Under the pieces are notes generated by a model. The model worked only from the letters and a program-made list of their open reading frames with translations. It was not told the DNA's origin and ran no database searches. Below, one piece after another: positions 16,107 to 25,558 of a DNA stretch of 64,000 nucleotides. A program made the position numbers and the translations under genes. The stretch lies in assembly GCA_964501915.1 (NCBI GenBank), contig CAZCVP010000007.1, positions 1-64,000 on the forward strand, in the 5' to 3' direction. Source of the DNA: CAYFPX01 sp964501915 (lineage in GTDB: Bacteria; Myxococcota_A; UBA796; CAJQPC01). Position 1 is the first letter of the stretch, and each line of letters begins with the position of its first letter.

Positions 16107-16886
16107 TCACGCAGCCAGGAGCTCCAGCACGTCGTTGATCCCGACATCCCCGGGATCACTGGTCCGCAGGGACAGTCCGACCCGCACCCCTTCCGGGACG
16201 CACACGAGGTGGCGTACCTCCACCCGGACCCGCAACAAGGTCCTCTGGCGGAACACCAGCTCGCCGCTCAGCCGGGTACCCGCGCGGGGTGGGCGAGTAC
16301 CGTCGGAGACCACCATGCTGGCACCGGTCCGGGAGAGCTCCACGAGGGGGAAGCTGTGGCTGGCGCCTTCCTGGTGCAGCCGGAGGACGAGGCTGTCGGA
16401 GCCGACGACCACGGGCCGGCGTTCCGGGCCCCGAGCGTCGGCATGCTCCATCAGCCGAGGGGTCGCGAGTCGGATGCCCGCGTGGTCGATGCCGAGGACC
16501 GTGCAGAAGAAGGAGGTCCGCAGTCCTCCATGGCGAAAGGCCACCCTGACCGCCCCGGAGGGCTCCAGCCCGGCCCCGTCGGTCTGGAGCAGGAGGTGCT
16601 CGCCGCACCAGTGCAGCGGGCCTCGCAGGACGCCGACCTCGGACTCGACGACCGCCTCGGCGGGCTCCTCCAGGTAGCGGTCGAGCACGGTGCAGGCCTC
16701 GGCGAGGCTGTAGGCGCAAGCCCTGCCCGGCGGACGGTCGGGCGGGCCCGCGCGACCGTGCACACGCACGCAGTCGGCCAGCTCGGCCAGCGCGAGCTCT
16801 CGGCCATCGGGGCGGCGGCGTGTCCAGAGGAAGGCGACGGCGAGCGCTGCGCTCACCCAGGTCCCGGCGAGGAGGTAGACGACCAT
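16107..16886 (-). CDS. Membrane-anchored PilZ-like (YcgR-like) protein
   Basis: The ATG at 16886 has AGGAG eight bases upstream, better than the GTG at 16928. The protein is 259 residues. Residues 1-22 form one membrane segment (MVVYLLAGTWVSAALAVAFL). A beta-domain (VRVAFRHGGLRTSFFCTVLG) and a PilZ-like domain follow (FPLVELSRTGASMVV, then VRVEVRHLVCV). The domain order resembles YcgR, which binds cyclic di-GMP, but the RxxxR part of the binding motif is not clear, so ligand binding is uncertain. It aligns along its length with the divergent gene at 17104. Position next to a pilin gene suggests control of pilus or motility. Confidence 0.7.
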   Translation of the reverse strand: MVVYLLAGTWVSAALAVAFLWTRRRPDGRELALAELADCVRVHGRAGPPDRPPGRACAYSLAEACTVLDRYLEEPAEAVVESEVGVLRGPLHWCGEHLLLQTDGAGLEPSGAVRVAFRHGGLRTSFFCTVLGIDHAGIRLATPRLMEHADARGPERRPVVVGSDSLVLRLHQEGASHSFPLVELSRTGASMVVSDGTRPPRAGTRLSGELVFRQRTLLRVRVEVRHLVCVPEGVRVGLSLRTSDPGDVGINDVLELLAA

Positions 16887-17103
16887 CTGCGACACTCCTG
16901 CAGAAGGCGTGCCGGATCGGCAGCCCACTCGCAGGATCGGCGCGGGTCGGTAGAGGTTGAGCCCCCCAGCTCAGAATGCACCTTCGAGGCCGAGGTTGGG
17001 AGCGGTCCCCCCACGAGTTCGGCCGACGGGATGACTGTCGTCCCTCGGCGGGGGCTCAAGCCGAGCCGCCGGCGATCCGTGCCCGGGTGTGAGAGGGGCC
17101 CGC
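16887..17103. promoter_or_regulatory. Divergent promoter region between two PilZ-like genes
   Basis: These 217 bases lie between the oppositely oriented PilZ-like genes at 16886 and 17104 and must hold promoters for both arms of the mirrored cassette. No sigma-70 consensus is obvious. The left arm has the ribosome site AGGAG near 16895. Confidence 0.4.
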
Positions 17104-17769
17104 ATGACAGACTCGCCGCACCAGACCCTCAGCCGGAGAGACGACGTCCTCCATCACCTGAGAGAGGCCCAGGCCGCAGGCTACAGGGTCGTCTTGCGCT
17201 GTCCCGGTCTGCCCGAACACCCGGCCCGCTTCGACGGCTTCGATCCCTCGGGCCGTCTCCTGCTGCGAGGCCTCGGTCCAGTGCCCCTTCAGGCGAAGGT
17301 CGGAACCGTGGTGCTCGTGCACGCCCGAGGGGCCGGCGGTACCATGGAGTTCCTCAGCTCCCTGGCGGGCTGGGACCGGAGCCATCGGCTGGTCCTGGTC
17401 ACGCCGCAGGTCTTGACCCTCCAGGCGGGACGCCGACGGGGCCCCTTCCTGGTCAGCGACGGGGGAGCAGCCGTCCTCGACGTCACGGCCAAGGACGGCC
17501 TGATCCGCATGGAGGTGGTCGAGCTGACGCGCAGGGGAGTGGTCTTCCACTGTCCCGCCGGTCCGGGGCTGAGCCGCCCCGGGCGCCGCCTCACGGGTAC
17601 TCTGCGCGTGAAGGGCCGCGGCGGTTGCCGACTCCACCTCGAGGTCCGGCATGCCCGGCGCCTCGAGGAGGAGGATGGTCTATACCGCGTCGGGGCCCAG
17701 ATCGTGGACCTGGACGACGAGCAGCGGACCTGGCTCTCGCACCTCGCCGAGCTGAGCCGCGTCGCCTGA
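17104..17769 (+). CDS. PilZ-like (YcgR-like) protein, soluble
   Basis: This 221-residue protein lacks a membrane segment. It has an N-terminal beta-region (GTVVLVHARGAGGTMEF) and a C-terminal PilZ-like domain (MEVVELTRRGVVFHC, then LHLEVRHARRL and YRVGAQIVDLD). The pairs VELTRRG/VELSRTG and LEVRHARR/VEVRHLVC show it is a paralogue of the divergent gene at 16107. The canonical cyclic-di-GMP arginines are not obvious in either. The ATG at 17104 is preceded by GAGAGGGG; a GTG at 17089 is an alternative. It is followed 110 bases later by a pilin gene, so it probably tunes pilus assembly or function, an inference from context. Confidence 0.7.
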   Translation: MTDSPHQTLSRRDDVLHHLREAQAAGYRVVLRCPGLPEHPARFDGFDPSGRLLLRGLGPVPLQAKVGTVVLVHARGAGGTMEFLSSLAGWDRSHRLVLVTPQVLTLQAGRRRGPFLVSDGGAAVLDVTAKDGLIRMEVVELTRRGVVFHCPAGPGLSRPGRRLTGTLRVKGRGGCRLHLEVRHARRLEEEDGLYRVGAQIVDLDDEQRTWLSHLAELSRVA

Positions 17770-17879
17770 CAGTTCGACCTCCCGGACGAAGGGGACCTGC
17801 ACCCGTGGCGCAGGGTGGGTAGCCTCGGGGTCCGGGCGGGAGAGCCCGACTCGGCCCTCGGCTGGAGGGAGACCCTGTG

Positions 17880-18341
17880 ATGCATCGCGACCCGGCCCGG
17901 CAGGGCGTCACCCTCGTCGAGCTGATGATCGCCCTGGCGATCGTCGGCGTCCTGGCGGCGATCGCGATCCCCCGCTTCCAGGACGCCCGCAACCGCTCCC
18001 GGCGTGCCGAGGTCGTCACCAACCTGCGCGGCATCGGGGTGTCGGCCCACGGCGCCTTCACCACCGGCAACGACCAGGAGTTCGACGGCGCCGGACCCCA
18101 GCCCCGCGCCGACGCGGCCCTGGACAAGAGAGCCGTGCCCTGGGTGAGCGACGCCGGCTTCGACTTCCTCGGCTTCGCCCCCGATGGCCACGTGCGCTGC
18201 AATTACACCGTCGATGTCTCGGACCCCGACGACATGTTCGTGCGCGGCGCCTGCGACATCGACGGCGACGACGTCCTGGCCGAGGCGAGGCTCGAGCCGG
18301 GCAGCGGCGTGGAGCTGCTGACAGGGGAGGACGTGTACTGA
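17880..18341 (+). CDS. Type IV prepilin-like protein
   Basis: This protein has about 153 residues from the ATG at 17880; a GTG directly before it (17877) is equally possible, both served by GGAGGG at 17864-17869. The N-terminus has the class III prepilin signal: positive leader MHRDPARQG, then VTLVELMIALAIVGVLAAIA with Glu at +5. The globular part has the same DKRAVPW and PDGHVR blocks as the pilin at 15090 but lacks the Lys/Ser tail, and carries two Cys (RCNYT, GACDID) that may form the usual C-terminal disulfide. It is the outer right member of the mirrored pilin/PilZ cassette. Confidence 0.88.
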   Translation: MHRDPARQGVTLVELMIALAIVGVLAAIAIPRFQDARNRSRRAEVVTNLRGIGVSAHGAFTTGNDQEFDGAGPQPRADAALDKRAVPWVSDAGFDFLGFAPDGHVRCNYTVDVSDPDDMFVRGACDIDGDDVLAEARLEPGSGVELLTGEDVY

Positions 18342-18347
18342 CCGGGC

Positions 18348-19542
<1,195 letters not shown>

Positions 19543-19550
<8 letters not shown>

Positions 19551-20661
19551 CGGCCGCTGGCCCGATCCGCCGCAGCACGTCCAGACCCCGCTCCAGGGTG
19601 ACGTCCAGGGCCGCGAAGCACAGCCGGAAGTGGGTCGAGCGCCGGCTGAAGGCCCGTCCGGGCACCACGATCAGCTTCTCGGCGATGGCCCGCTCGCAGA
19701 AGGCGAGGTCGTCGCCTTCGGGGACCTTGGGGAAGATGAAGAACGAGCCCTCGGGCTTCTGGACCTCGTAGCCGGCGTCGATCAGGCCCTCGCAGACCAG
19801 GTTCCGCTTGCGGCGGTAGCGCTCGAGCTGGTGGCCCATGTCGGTGTCGAAGGCGGCCAGCGCTCCCCGCTGGACCAGGGTCGGGGGACAGGTGTAGCTG
19901 AACTGCTGGAGCACCCGCATGCGGTCCACCAGCTCTCGTGGGCCCGCGGCCCAGCCCAGGCGCCAGCCCGCCATGCCGTAGGTCTTCGACAGGCCCCCGA
20001 TGAGCAGGCTCTCGCAGTCGCCGAAGGCCTTGATGCTGACGTGGGGTCCGTCGTAGACGAAGCGCTCGTAGAGCTCGTCGCTGACGATCGGGATCCCGCG
20101 ACGACCGCACAGCTCGGCGAGCCCCCGCATCTCTTCGGCGGTGTACCGGGTGCCGGTGGGGTTGGAGGGGCTGTTGACCACCAGCAGTCGCGTGCGGTCG
20201 GTGATGTTGCGGTCGACGTCTTCCAGGTCCAGGCGGAAGCGCGGGTAGAGGTCGTAGAAGACCGGCTTCGCCCCTACGATGTGGGCCAGGTTGCCGTAGA
20301 CGACGAAGAAGGGATCGGGCAGCAGCACCTCGTCGCCGGGCCCGGCCAGGGCGAGCATGGCCAGGGTCAGGGCCCCCGAGGCACCGGAGGTGAGCATGAC
20401 GGCGTCGCCGTCGGGCAGGTCGTGGTGGTCCTCGAGCCAGGCGCGGGTGGCGGCGACCACGTCCGGGTAGCCCTCGGTGGGGCTGTAGCGGCCGCACTCC
20501 CCCTGGATGGCCTCGATGGTGGCCGCCTTGATCGGGCCAGGCACGTCGAAGTCCCCCTGGCCGATCGACAGGTCGATGGCTCCCTCGATGCTGCGGCCGC
20601 GATCGAACAGGTCTCGGATGGCAGAAGCTCTGACCTGCGTCATTCGATCCGCGAAGCGCAT
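19543..20661 (-). CDS. Class I/II pyridoxal-phosphate aminotransferase
   Basis: This 372-residue protein has the fold-type I aminotransferase motifs: LTSGASGAL for phosphate binding, NSPSNPTG, VSDELYERFVYDG, and the PLP-binding lysine in GGLSKTYGMAGWRLGW. The late arginine for the substrate carboxylate fits HFRLCFAA. It is close in type to aspartate/aromatic aminotransferases (subgroup I-gamma). It would interconvert an amino acid and a 2-oxoacid in the cytoplasm. This could feed the 2-oxoacid oxidoreductase encoded at 21449, though it is on the opposite strand. The substrate is not predictable from motifs. Confidence 0.9.
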
Positions 20662-20792
20662 GCACTGATCCTGAGGCGTGATGCCGGCTCACCCCGCTAA
20701 GTACGGGAATCCAGGACCTATCGCGGGAGACCCGGGGAGGGATCAGCTCTCGGGTAGGCTGGATGTGGTGTACGCCCGTTGTTGGAGGTCCA

Positions 20793-21284
20793 ATGGACCA
20801 GATCCCGATCGATAAGCGGTTCGCAGTCCTCTGCAAGATCACCCGGGCCCAGCACTTCGCCTGGCGCGAGGCCGTGGCCGAGCTCTGCCCGGGCGTGGAC
20901 ACGGCCGAGGTGGTCAACAGGATGTGGGAGCTCACCGGGGTCGGCACCGGCCAGGCCTATGAGGGTCGGCTCGACCTGGAGCGACCCCTGGCTCCCCAGA
21001 TCGCCGCGAGCATCGTGTGGTCCAGCCAGTGCATGGGCGAGGACGCGGCGGTGGAGCCGGGCGAAGGCGACGAGGCCTTCGTGGTCCACGCCGACTGTCC
21101 CTGGGTCCACTGGCACCGGAAGCTGGGGCTGTTGCCCGAGGATCGGCCCGGCTGTGACGCCTGGTTCCAGTCCACCCTGGACACGGTCAACGCGGCTCGT
21201 GGCACCAGCCTGCGCTTCGAGACCCTGGAGTCCCTGCCCGAGGGAGGGTCCTGCTGCCGCCGCCGCATCTGGTCGGAGAGCTAG
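20793..21284 (+). CDS. Hypothetical protein, possibly related to L-2-amino-thiazoline-4-carboxylic acid hydrolases
   Basis: The ATG at 20793 has GGAGGT four bases upstream and gives 163 residues. The N-terminal half is helical (AQHFAWREAVAELCPG). The C-terminal half has DCPWVHWHRKLG, PGCDAWFQSTLDTVN and EGGSCCRRRIW, an arrangement that recalls ATC-hydrolase-like proteins that end in a Gly-Asp/x-Cys strand. The match is by eye and weak. It lies upstream of the catabolic block beginning at 21449, with 164 bases between, and might be its first gene. Confidence 0.4.
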   Translation: MDQIPIDKRFAVLCKITRAQHFAWREAVAELCPGVDTAEVVNRMWELTGVGTGQAYEGRLDLERPLAPQIAASIVWSSQCMGEDAAVEPGEGDEAFVVHADCPWVHWHRKLGLLPEDRPGCDAWFQSTLDTVNAARGTSLRFETLESLPEGGSCCRRRIWSES

Positions 21285-21448
21285 ATGCCCTCGGCACGAT
21301 TGGCAAGCCGTTGCGCGGACCCCTTCCGCCCCTGTCGGCCCGGGGGCGCGCTTGGAATAGCGGTGCTATGCCGGCGGCACCCCCAGACCAACAGGGACGG
21401 AAGTTGCCTCGCGCACCGGCTCACCACTCATGCCGAGGTCATCTAGTC

Positions 21449-24400
21449 GTGGACGGTCTGCACTCCCTGGAGCTGGATCCCCTGCTCGGCCGGCCGGGTC
21501 ACACGGCGGCGCTGCTGGGCAACGAGGCGATCGTGCGCGGCGCCCTGGAGGCCGGGGTGAGCTTCGCCGCGGGCTACCCGGGCACGCCGTCCTCGGAGGT
21601 CACGGACTCCTTCGCCCGGCTCGGACCCCTGCTGGCCGACACGGGCTTCTCCTTCGAGTACTCGGTCAACGAGAAGATCGCCCTGGAGATGGCCTTCGCC
21701 GCGTCGCTGGCCGGGGTGCGCTCGATCTGCGCCATGAAGCACCTGGGCCTGATGGTCGCCGGGGACCCGCTGTCGACCATTCCCTACATGGGTGTCGTCG
21801 GCGGCATGGTGATCGTGAGCGCCGGGGACCCCTCGTGCCTGACCAGCCCCAACGAGCAGGACCAGCGCCACCTGGGGCCGATGCTGCACCTGGTGGTGGT
21901 CGACCCACCCACCGTCGCCGACGCCCACCGCATGACCCGCCAGGCCTTCGAGCTCTCGGAGCACTGCCGCCTGCCGGTGCTGATGCGCATCACCACCCGC
22001 GTGGCCCACAGCCGGGCGAGTGTGCGCTTCGGTGCGCTCACGCCTCCTAGAGAGGCCCTCTTCCAGCGGGACCCGAGCCACTTCGTGCCGATCCCGGCCC
22101 ACGCCCGCAAGCTCCGGCTGGAGATCCCAGGTCGCCTGGAGCGGGCGATCGAGTTCCTCGACGCCACGGGCTTCACCGAGGAGCGGGGAGAGGGCACCAC
22201 CACGGCCATCGTGGCCTCCGGCGCCCCGGCCGCGACCTGCGCCGATCTGCTCGACGAGCACGACCTCTGGAGCGGCCTGCGCTTCGTGAGCCTCGCCGGC
22301 CTCCACCCCCTCCCCGAGGACCGCCTGGCGGCCCTGCTGGGTCAGGTCGATCGGGTGCTGGTGGTCGAGGAGCTCTCGCCCTATGTCGAGGACTTCCTCA
22401 CCGGCCTCGCCGGGCGCCTCCAGCTCGGCGTGGAGATCCTCGGCAAGCGCAGCGGCCACTTCCCCGTGGCCTTCGAGTACACCCCCGACGTGCTGCTCAC
22501 CGGCCTGCGGGAGGCGCTGGACCTCGGTCCGGGGGCCTCGACCTTCGGCGAGGCGGCGCCCCTGCCGGTGCGACCCCCGGTGCTCTGTGCCGGCTGCCCC
22601 CACCGCTCGGCCTACTTCGCGGCGCGGACGGCCTTCGGCAAGGACCAGCTCTTCTTCAGCGACATCGGCTGCTACACCCTCGGCTTCGGCCCGCCGCTGG
22701 AGACGGCCGATGCCCTGGTGTGCATGGGCGCCGGCTTCACCCTGGCAGCCGGTGTGGCCCGGGTGACGGGGGAGCGCACGGTCGGCTTCTGCGGAGACTC
22801 GACCTTCTTCCACGCCGGCATGCCGCCGCTGCTGAACGCGATCAAGGAGGAGGCGAACCTCGTCGCCGTGATCCTCGACAACCAGGTCACGGCGATGACC
22901 GGCCACCAGCAGAGCCCCACCACGCCGGCCACGGCCGGCGGGCGCCCCCCCGGGGTCACCATCGAGGGCCGGGTCCCGGCCCAGGGCGGCCAGCAGGGGG
23001 AGCCCNNNNNNNNNNGCCCCGGCCGCGGGGGGGCGCCCCCCCCCCACCCGGCCCCCCGCGGGGGGGGGGCGCCCGCCGGGGGTCACCATCGAGGGCGTGG
23101 TCCGGGCCCTGGGCTGCCAGCAGGTGGAGACGGTGGACCCCCTCGACCTGGAGGCGACCATCGCCGCCTTCGAGCGCAGCCGCGACGCCACCGGAGTGAG
23201 TGTGGTCGTGCTCGAGCGGGGCTGTCCGCTGCACGTGGAGGCCGTCACCGGCCAGCCCGCCCACGAGGGCACCTTCCAGGTCGACCCCAGCCGCTGCGGG
23301 AGCTGCGGTCGCTCGGGCTGTGGCGTGGCCTGTGACCAGGGGCTCTCGATCCCCTTCGAGCGCAGCATGGCCGGGTCCCGGGCCTCGCGCGAGCCGCCGT
23401 CGGCCGAGCACGTCAGTCAGCCCGTCGCGCCCTGCTCGGTGAGCTGTCCCCTGGGACTCTGTGTCCAGGGCTACGCCGCCCACATCGCCGCTGGCCAGGA
23501 CGACGCGGCCGTCGAGCTCATCGAGAGCCGCACGCCGCTGGTCGAGTCGGTGTGCCGGGTCTGCCACCGTCCCTGCGAGGACGCCTGTGTCGGCGCTTCG
23601 GCCGGCGGGCCGGTGGCGATCAACGACCTCAAGCGCTTCGCCATCCACCAGGGTGGCAAGAGCCGGGCCCTTGAGCTGCCGCCGGACAATGGCCTGCAGG
23701 TCGCGATCGTCGGCGCCGGTCCCGCGGGCCTGAGCGCCGCCTGGGACCTGCGCATGCGCGGCTACTCGGTCGAGCTCTTCGACGCCGCCGAGCGGCCGGG
23801 AGGGCTGCTCCGCCACGGCGTGCCCCGCTATCGCCTGCCCCTGGAGGCCCTGGAGCGCGACGTGGAGCGGGTCATGGCGCTGGGCGTGGACTACGTCGGC
23901 GGCGTGCGGCTGGGCACGGACATCTGGCTCCGCGAGCTGCTCGACAGCCACCACGCGGTCGTGCTCGCCCTCGGGGCCACCGACCCCAGCGGGCTCGACG
24001 TGCCCGGCGTCAACGAGGAGGGACCGCCGCGGGTGGTCCAGGCCGTGGACTGGCTGAAGGCGCACCGCGACGCGCCCACCGACCTCGCCGGCCAGATCGT
24101 GGTCGTCGTCGGAGGGGGCAACGCCGGCATCGACGCAGCGCGCACCGCTCGCCGAGGTGGGGCGGCGCAGGTCACGGTGATCGAGCGGCTGCCGCGGGAG
24201 AGGCTGCACGCGTCGGAGAGCGAGGTGCAGGCGGCCCAGGAGGAGGGCATCGCGCTGCTCTGCGACTGGGAGACCCTGTCGCTGGTCCGGAGCGGCGTGC
24301 CCGGCCTTCGCTGTGCCTCGACCTCGGGCGGCCAGGAGCGGGAGCTGCCGGCGGATGTCGTGATCATGGCCACGGGCCAGACACCCTCCGACACCTGGCT

Positions 24401-24974
24401 GCGACCGGGCGACCCGGTCCTGGAACACGGCCCCACGGGGGCGCTCCACGTGGACCCCGAGACCTGCCAGACCAGCCACCCCGGTGTCTTCGCCGCCGGA
24501 GACCTCACCGTCCAGCCCAACGGTCGCCTCACGCAGACCGTCACCGGGGCGATGGCGGGCGGCCTGCGGGCCGCCTGGGGCGTCGACGTCCACCTGCGCT
24601 CGGAGCTGGAGGCGTCGGAGCGCCCGCCTCCGCCGCGGTCCTGGGACTGGCCGGTGTCGGCGCCGCCGCCGCTGTCGGTCTCCGAGGCTCCCTTCGACGC
24701 CCGGGCGGTCCCGCCCGAGCGCCCGGCGGAGGAGCGCGTCGAGGACTTCGGGGAGGTCGTGGGCCTGCTCGACGAGGAGACGGCCCGCGCCGAGGCCGCC
24801 CGGTGCCTGGCCTGTGGCCAGTGTGGCAACTGCCGCATCTGCATCGATCTCTTCGGCTGTCCCGCCTTCTACGTCGACGGCGGGTCGGTCCGCATCGACC
24901 CGCGGCAGTGCTCGGGCTGCGGCGTCTGCGCCCGCTACTGCCCGAACGGGGCGATCCAGCCGGTGAAGGAGTGA
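21449..24974 (+). CDS. iorA-like: Indolepyruvate ferredoxin oxidoreductase alpha subunit fused to GltD-like flavoprotein (broken by assembly gap)
   Basis: Before the gap the protein is a thiamine-diphosphate 2-oxoacid oxidoreductase: LLGNEAIVRGALEAGVSFAA, the domain with SVNEKIALEMAFAAS, and CGDSTFFHAGMPPLLNAI with ILDNQVTAMTGHQ for TPP/Mg binding. After the gap come FQVDPSRCGSCGRSGCG, then a GltD/NfnL-type module: a Cys-rich helical domain (CSVSCPLGLC, CRVCHRPCEDAC), an FAD site (VAIVGAGPAGLSAAW), an NAD(P) site (VVVVGGGNAGIDAARTA) and C-terminal iron-sulfur clusters (CLACGQCGNC, CSGCGVCARYCP). It should convert a 2-oxoacid to acyl-CoA and pass electrons to flavin and NAD(P). Ten Ns at 23006-23015 and a duplicated segment shift the frame; the real gene is probably intact. 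The GTG at 21449 is the chosen start; an ATG at 21368 is possible. Confidence 0.85.
22955..23096. other. Scaffold gap with duplicated contig ends
   Basis: Ten Ns occupy 23006-23015. GTCACCATCGAGGGC at 22955-22969 recurs at 23082-23096, and the bases after each copy remain similar (coding for RVPAQGGQQ versus VVRALGCQQ). Homopolymer-rich sequence with long C and G runs lies right of the gap. The two contig ends most likely represent one genomic segment. Removing one copy (offset 127 bases, not a multiple of three) joins the two halves of the gene in one frame. Confidence 0.85.
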
Positions 24975-25558
24975 GGTCTGGGCTGTTGGCGGTCGGTGTG
25001 GGTGGCCAGGGCGTGCTCACAGCCGCGCGACTCGTCGGCGAGGCCGCCCGGCTCTCGGGCCACGACGCCGTCGTCGGCCAGCTCCACGGCATGTCCCAGC
25101 GCGGGGGCAGCGTGGAGGCCTCCGTCCTGATCGGGCCGGGACGCTCGTCCTTCATCGGCGCCGGGTGCGTCGACGTGCTGCTGGCGCTGGAGCCGCTGGA
25201 GGCCGTCCGCGCCGCCCCTCGGATCGACACCGACTGCACGGTGGTGGTGGAGTGCACCCCGGTGGTGCCGTCCACGGTGGGGTTCCAGGGTGTGGACTAC
25301 CCGCCGGTCGAGGACCTGTTGGCCCGGCTGGAGTCGCGCTGCCGGCGGCTGGTGCCCCTGGAGCTGACAGCGCGGGTGCGGTCGGAGGCCCACCCCCGCT
25401 GCCTGAACATCGCCCTGCTCGGCGCCCTGGACGCCCTGGACGTCCTGCCGCTGAGCGCAGGGCACCTGTGGCGGGCCATCGAGCGGGGTACACGCCCAGA
25501 GAGCCACGAGTTCAACCGCCGGGCGTTCGCGCTCGGCCAGGAGATGGTGAGCGGATGA
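24971..25558 (+). CDS. iorB-like: Indolepyruvate ferredoxin oxidoreductase beta subunit (POR gamma-type)
   Basis: The GTG start at 24971 overlaps the stop of the alpha gene (GTGA). The 195-residue product has the gamma-subunit signature of pyruvate/indolepyruvate oxidoreductases: LLAVGVGGQGVLTAARLVGEA, then GQLHGMSQRGGSVEASVLIG. It pairs with the fused alpha protein to form the active 2-oxoacid oxidoreductase. A further ATGA overlap links it to HyuA downstream, so all are expressed together. Confidence 0.9.
   Translation: MRSGLLAVGVGGQGVLTAARLVGEAARLSGHDAVVGQLHGMSQRGGSVEASVLIGPGRSSFIGAGCVDVLLALEPLEAVRAAPRIDTDCTVVVECTPVVPSTVGFQGVDYPPVEDLLARLESRCRRLVPLELTARVRSEAHPRCLNIALLGALDALDVLPLSAGHLWRAIERGTRPESHEFNRRAFALGQEMVSG

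Noticed and set aside
21301..21314. TGGCAAGCCGTTGC, resembling a sigma-54 promoter before the oxidoreductase operon
   Set aside because: The distance between the GG and GC elements is one base too short, and no sigma-54 activator gene is near.
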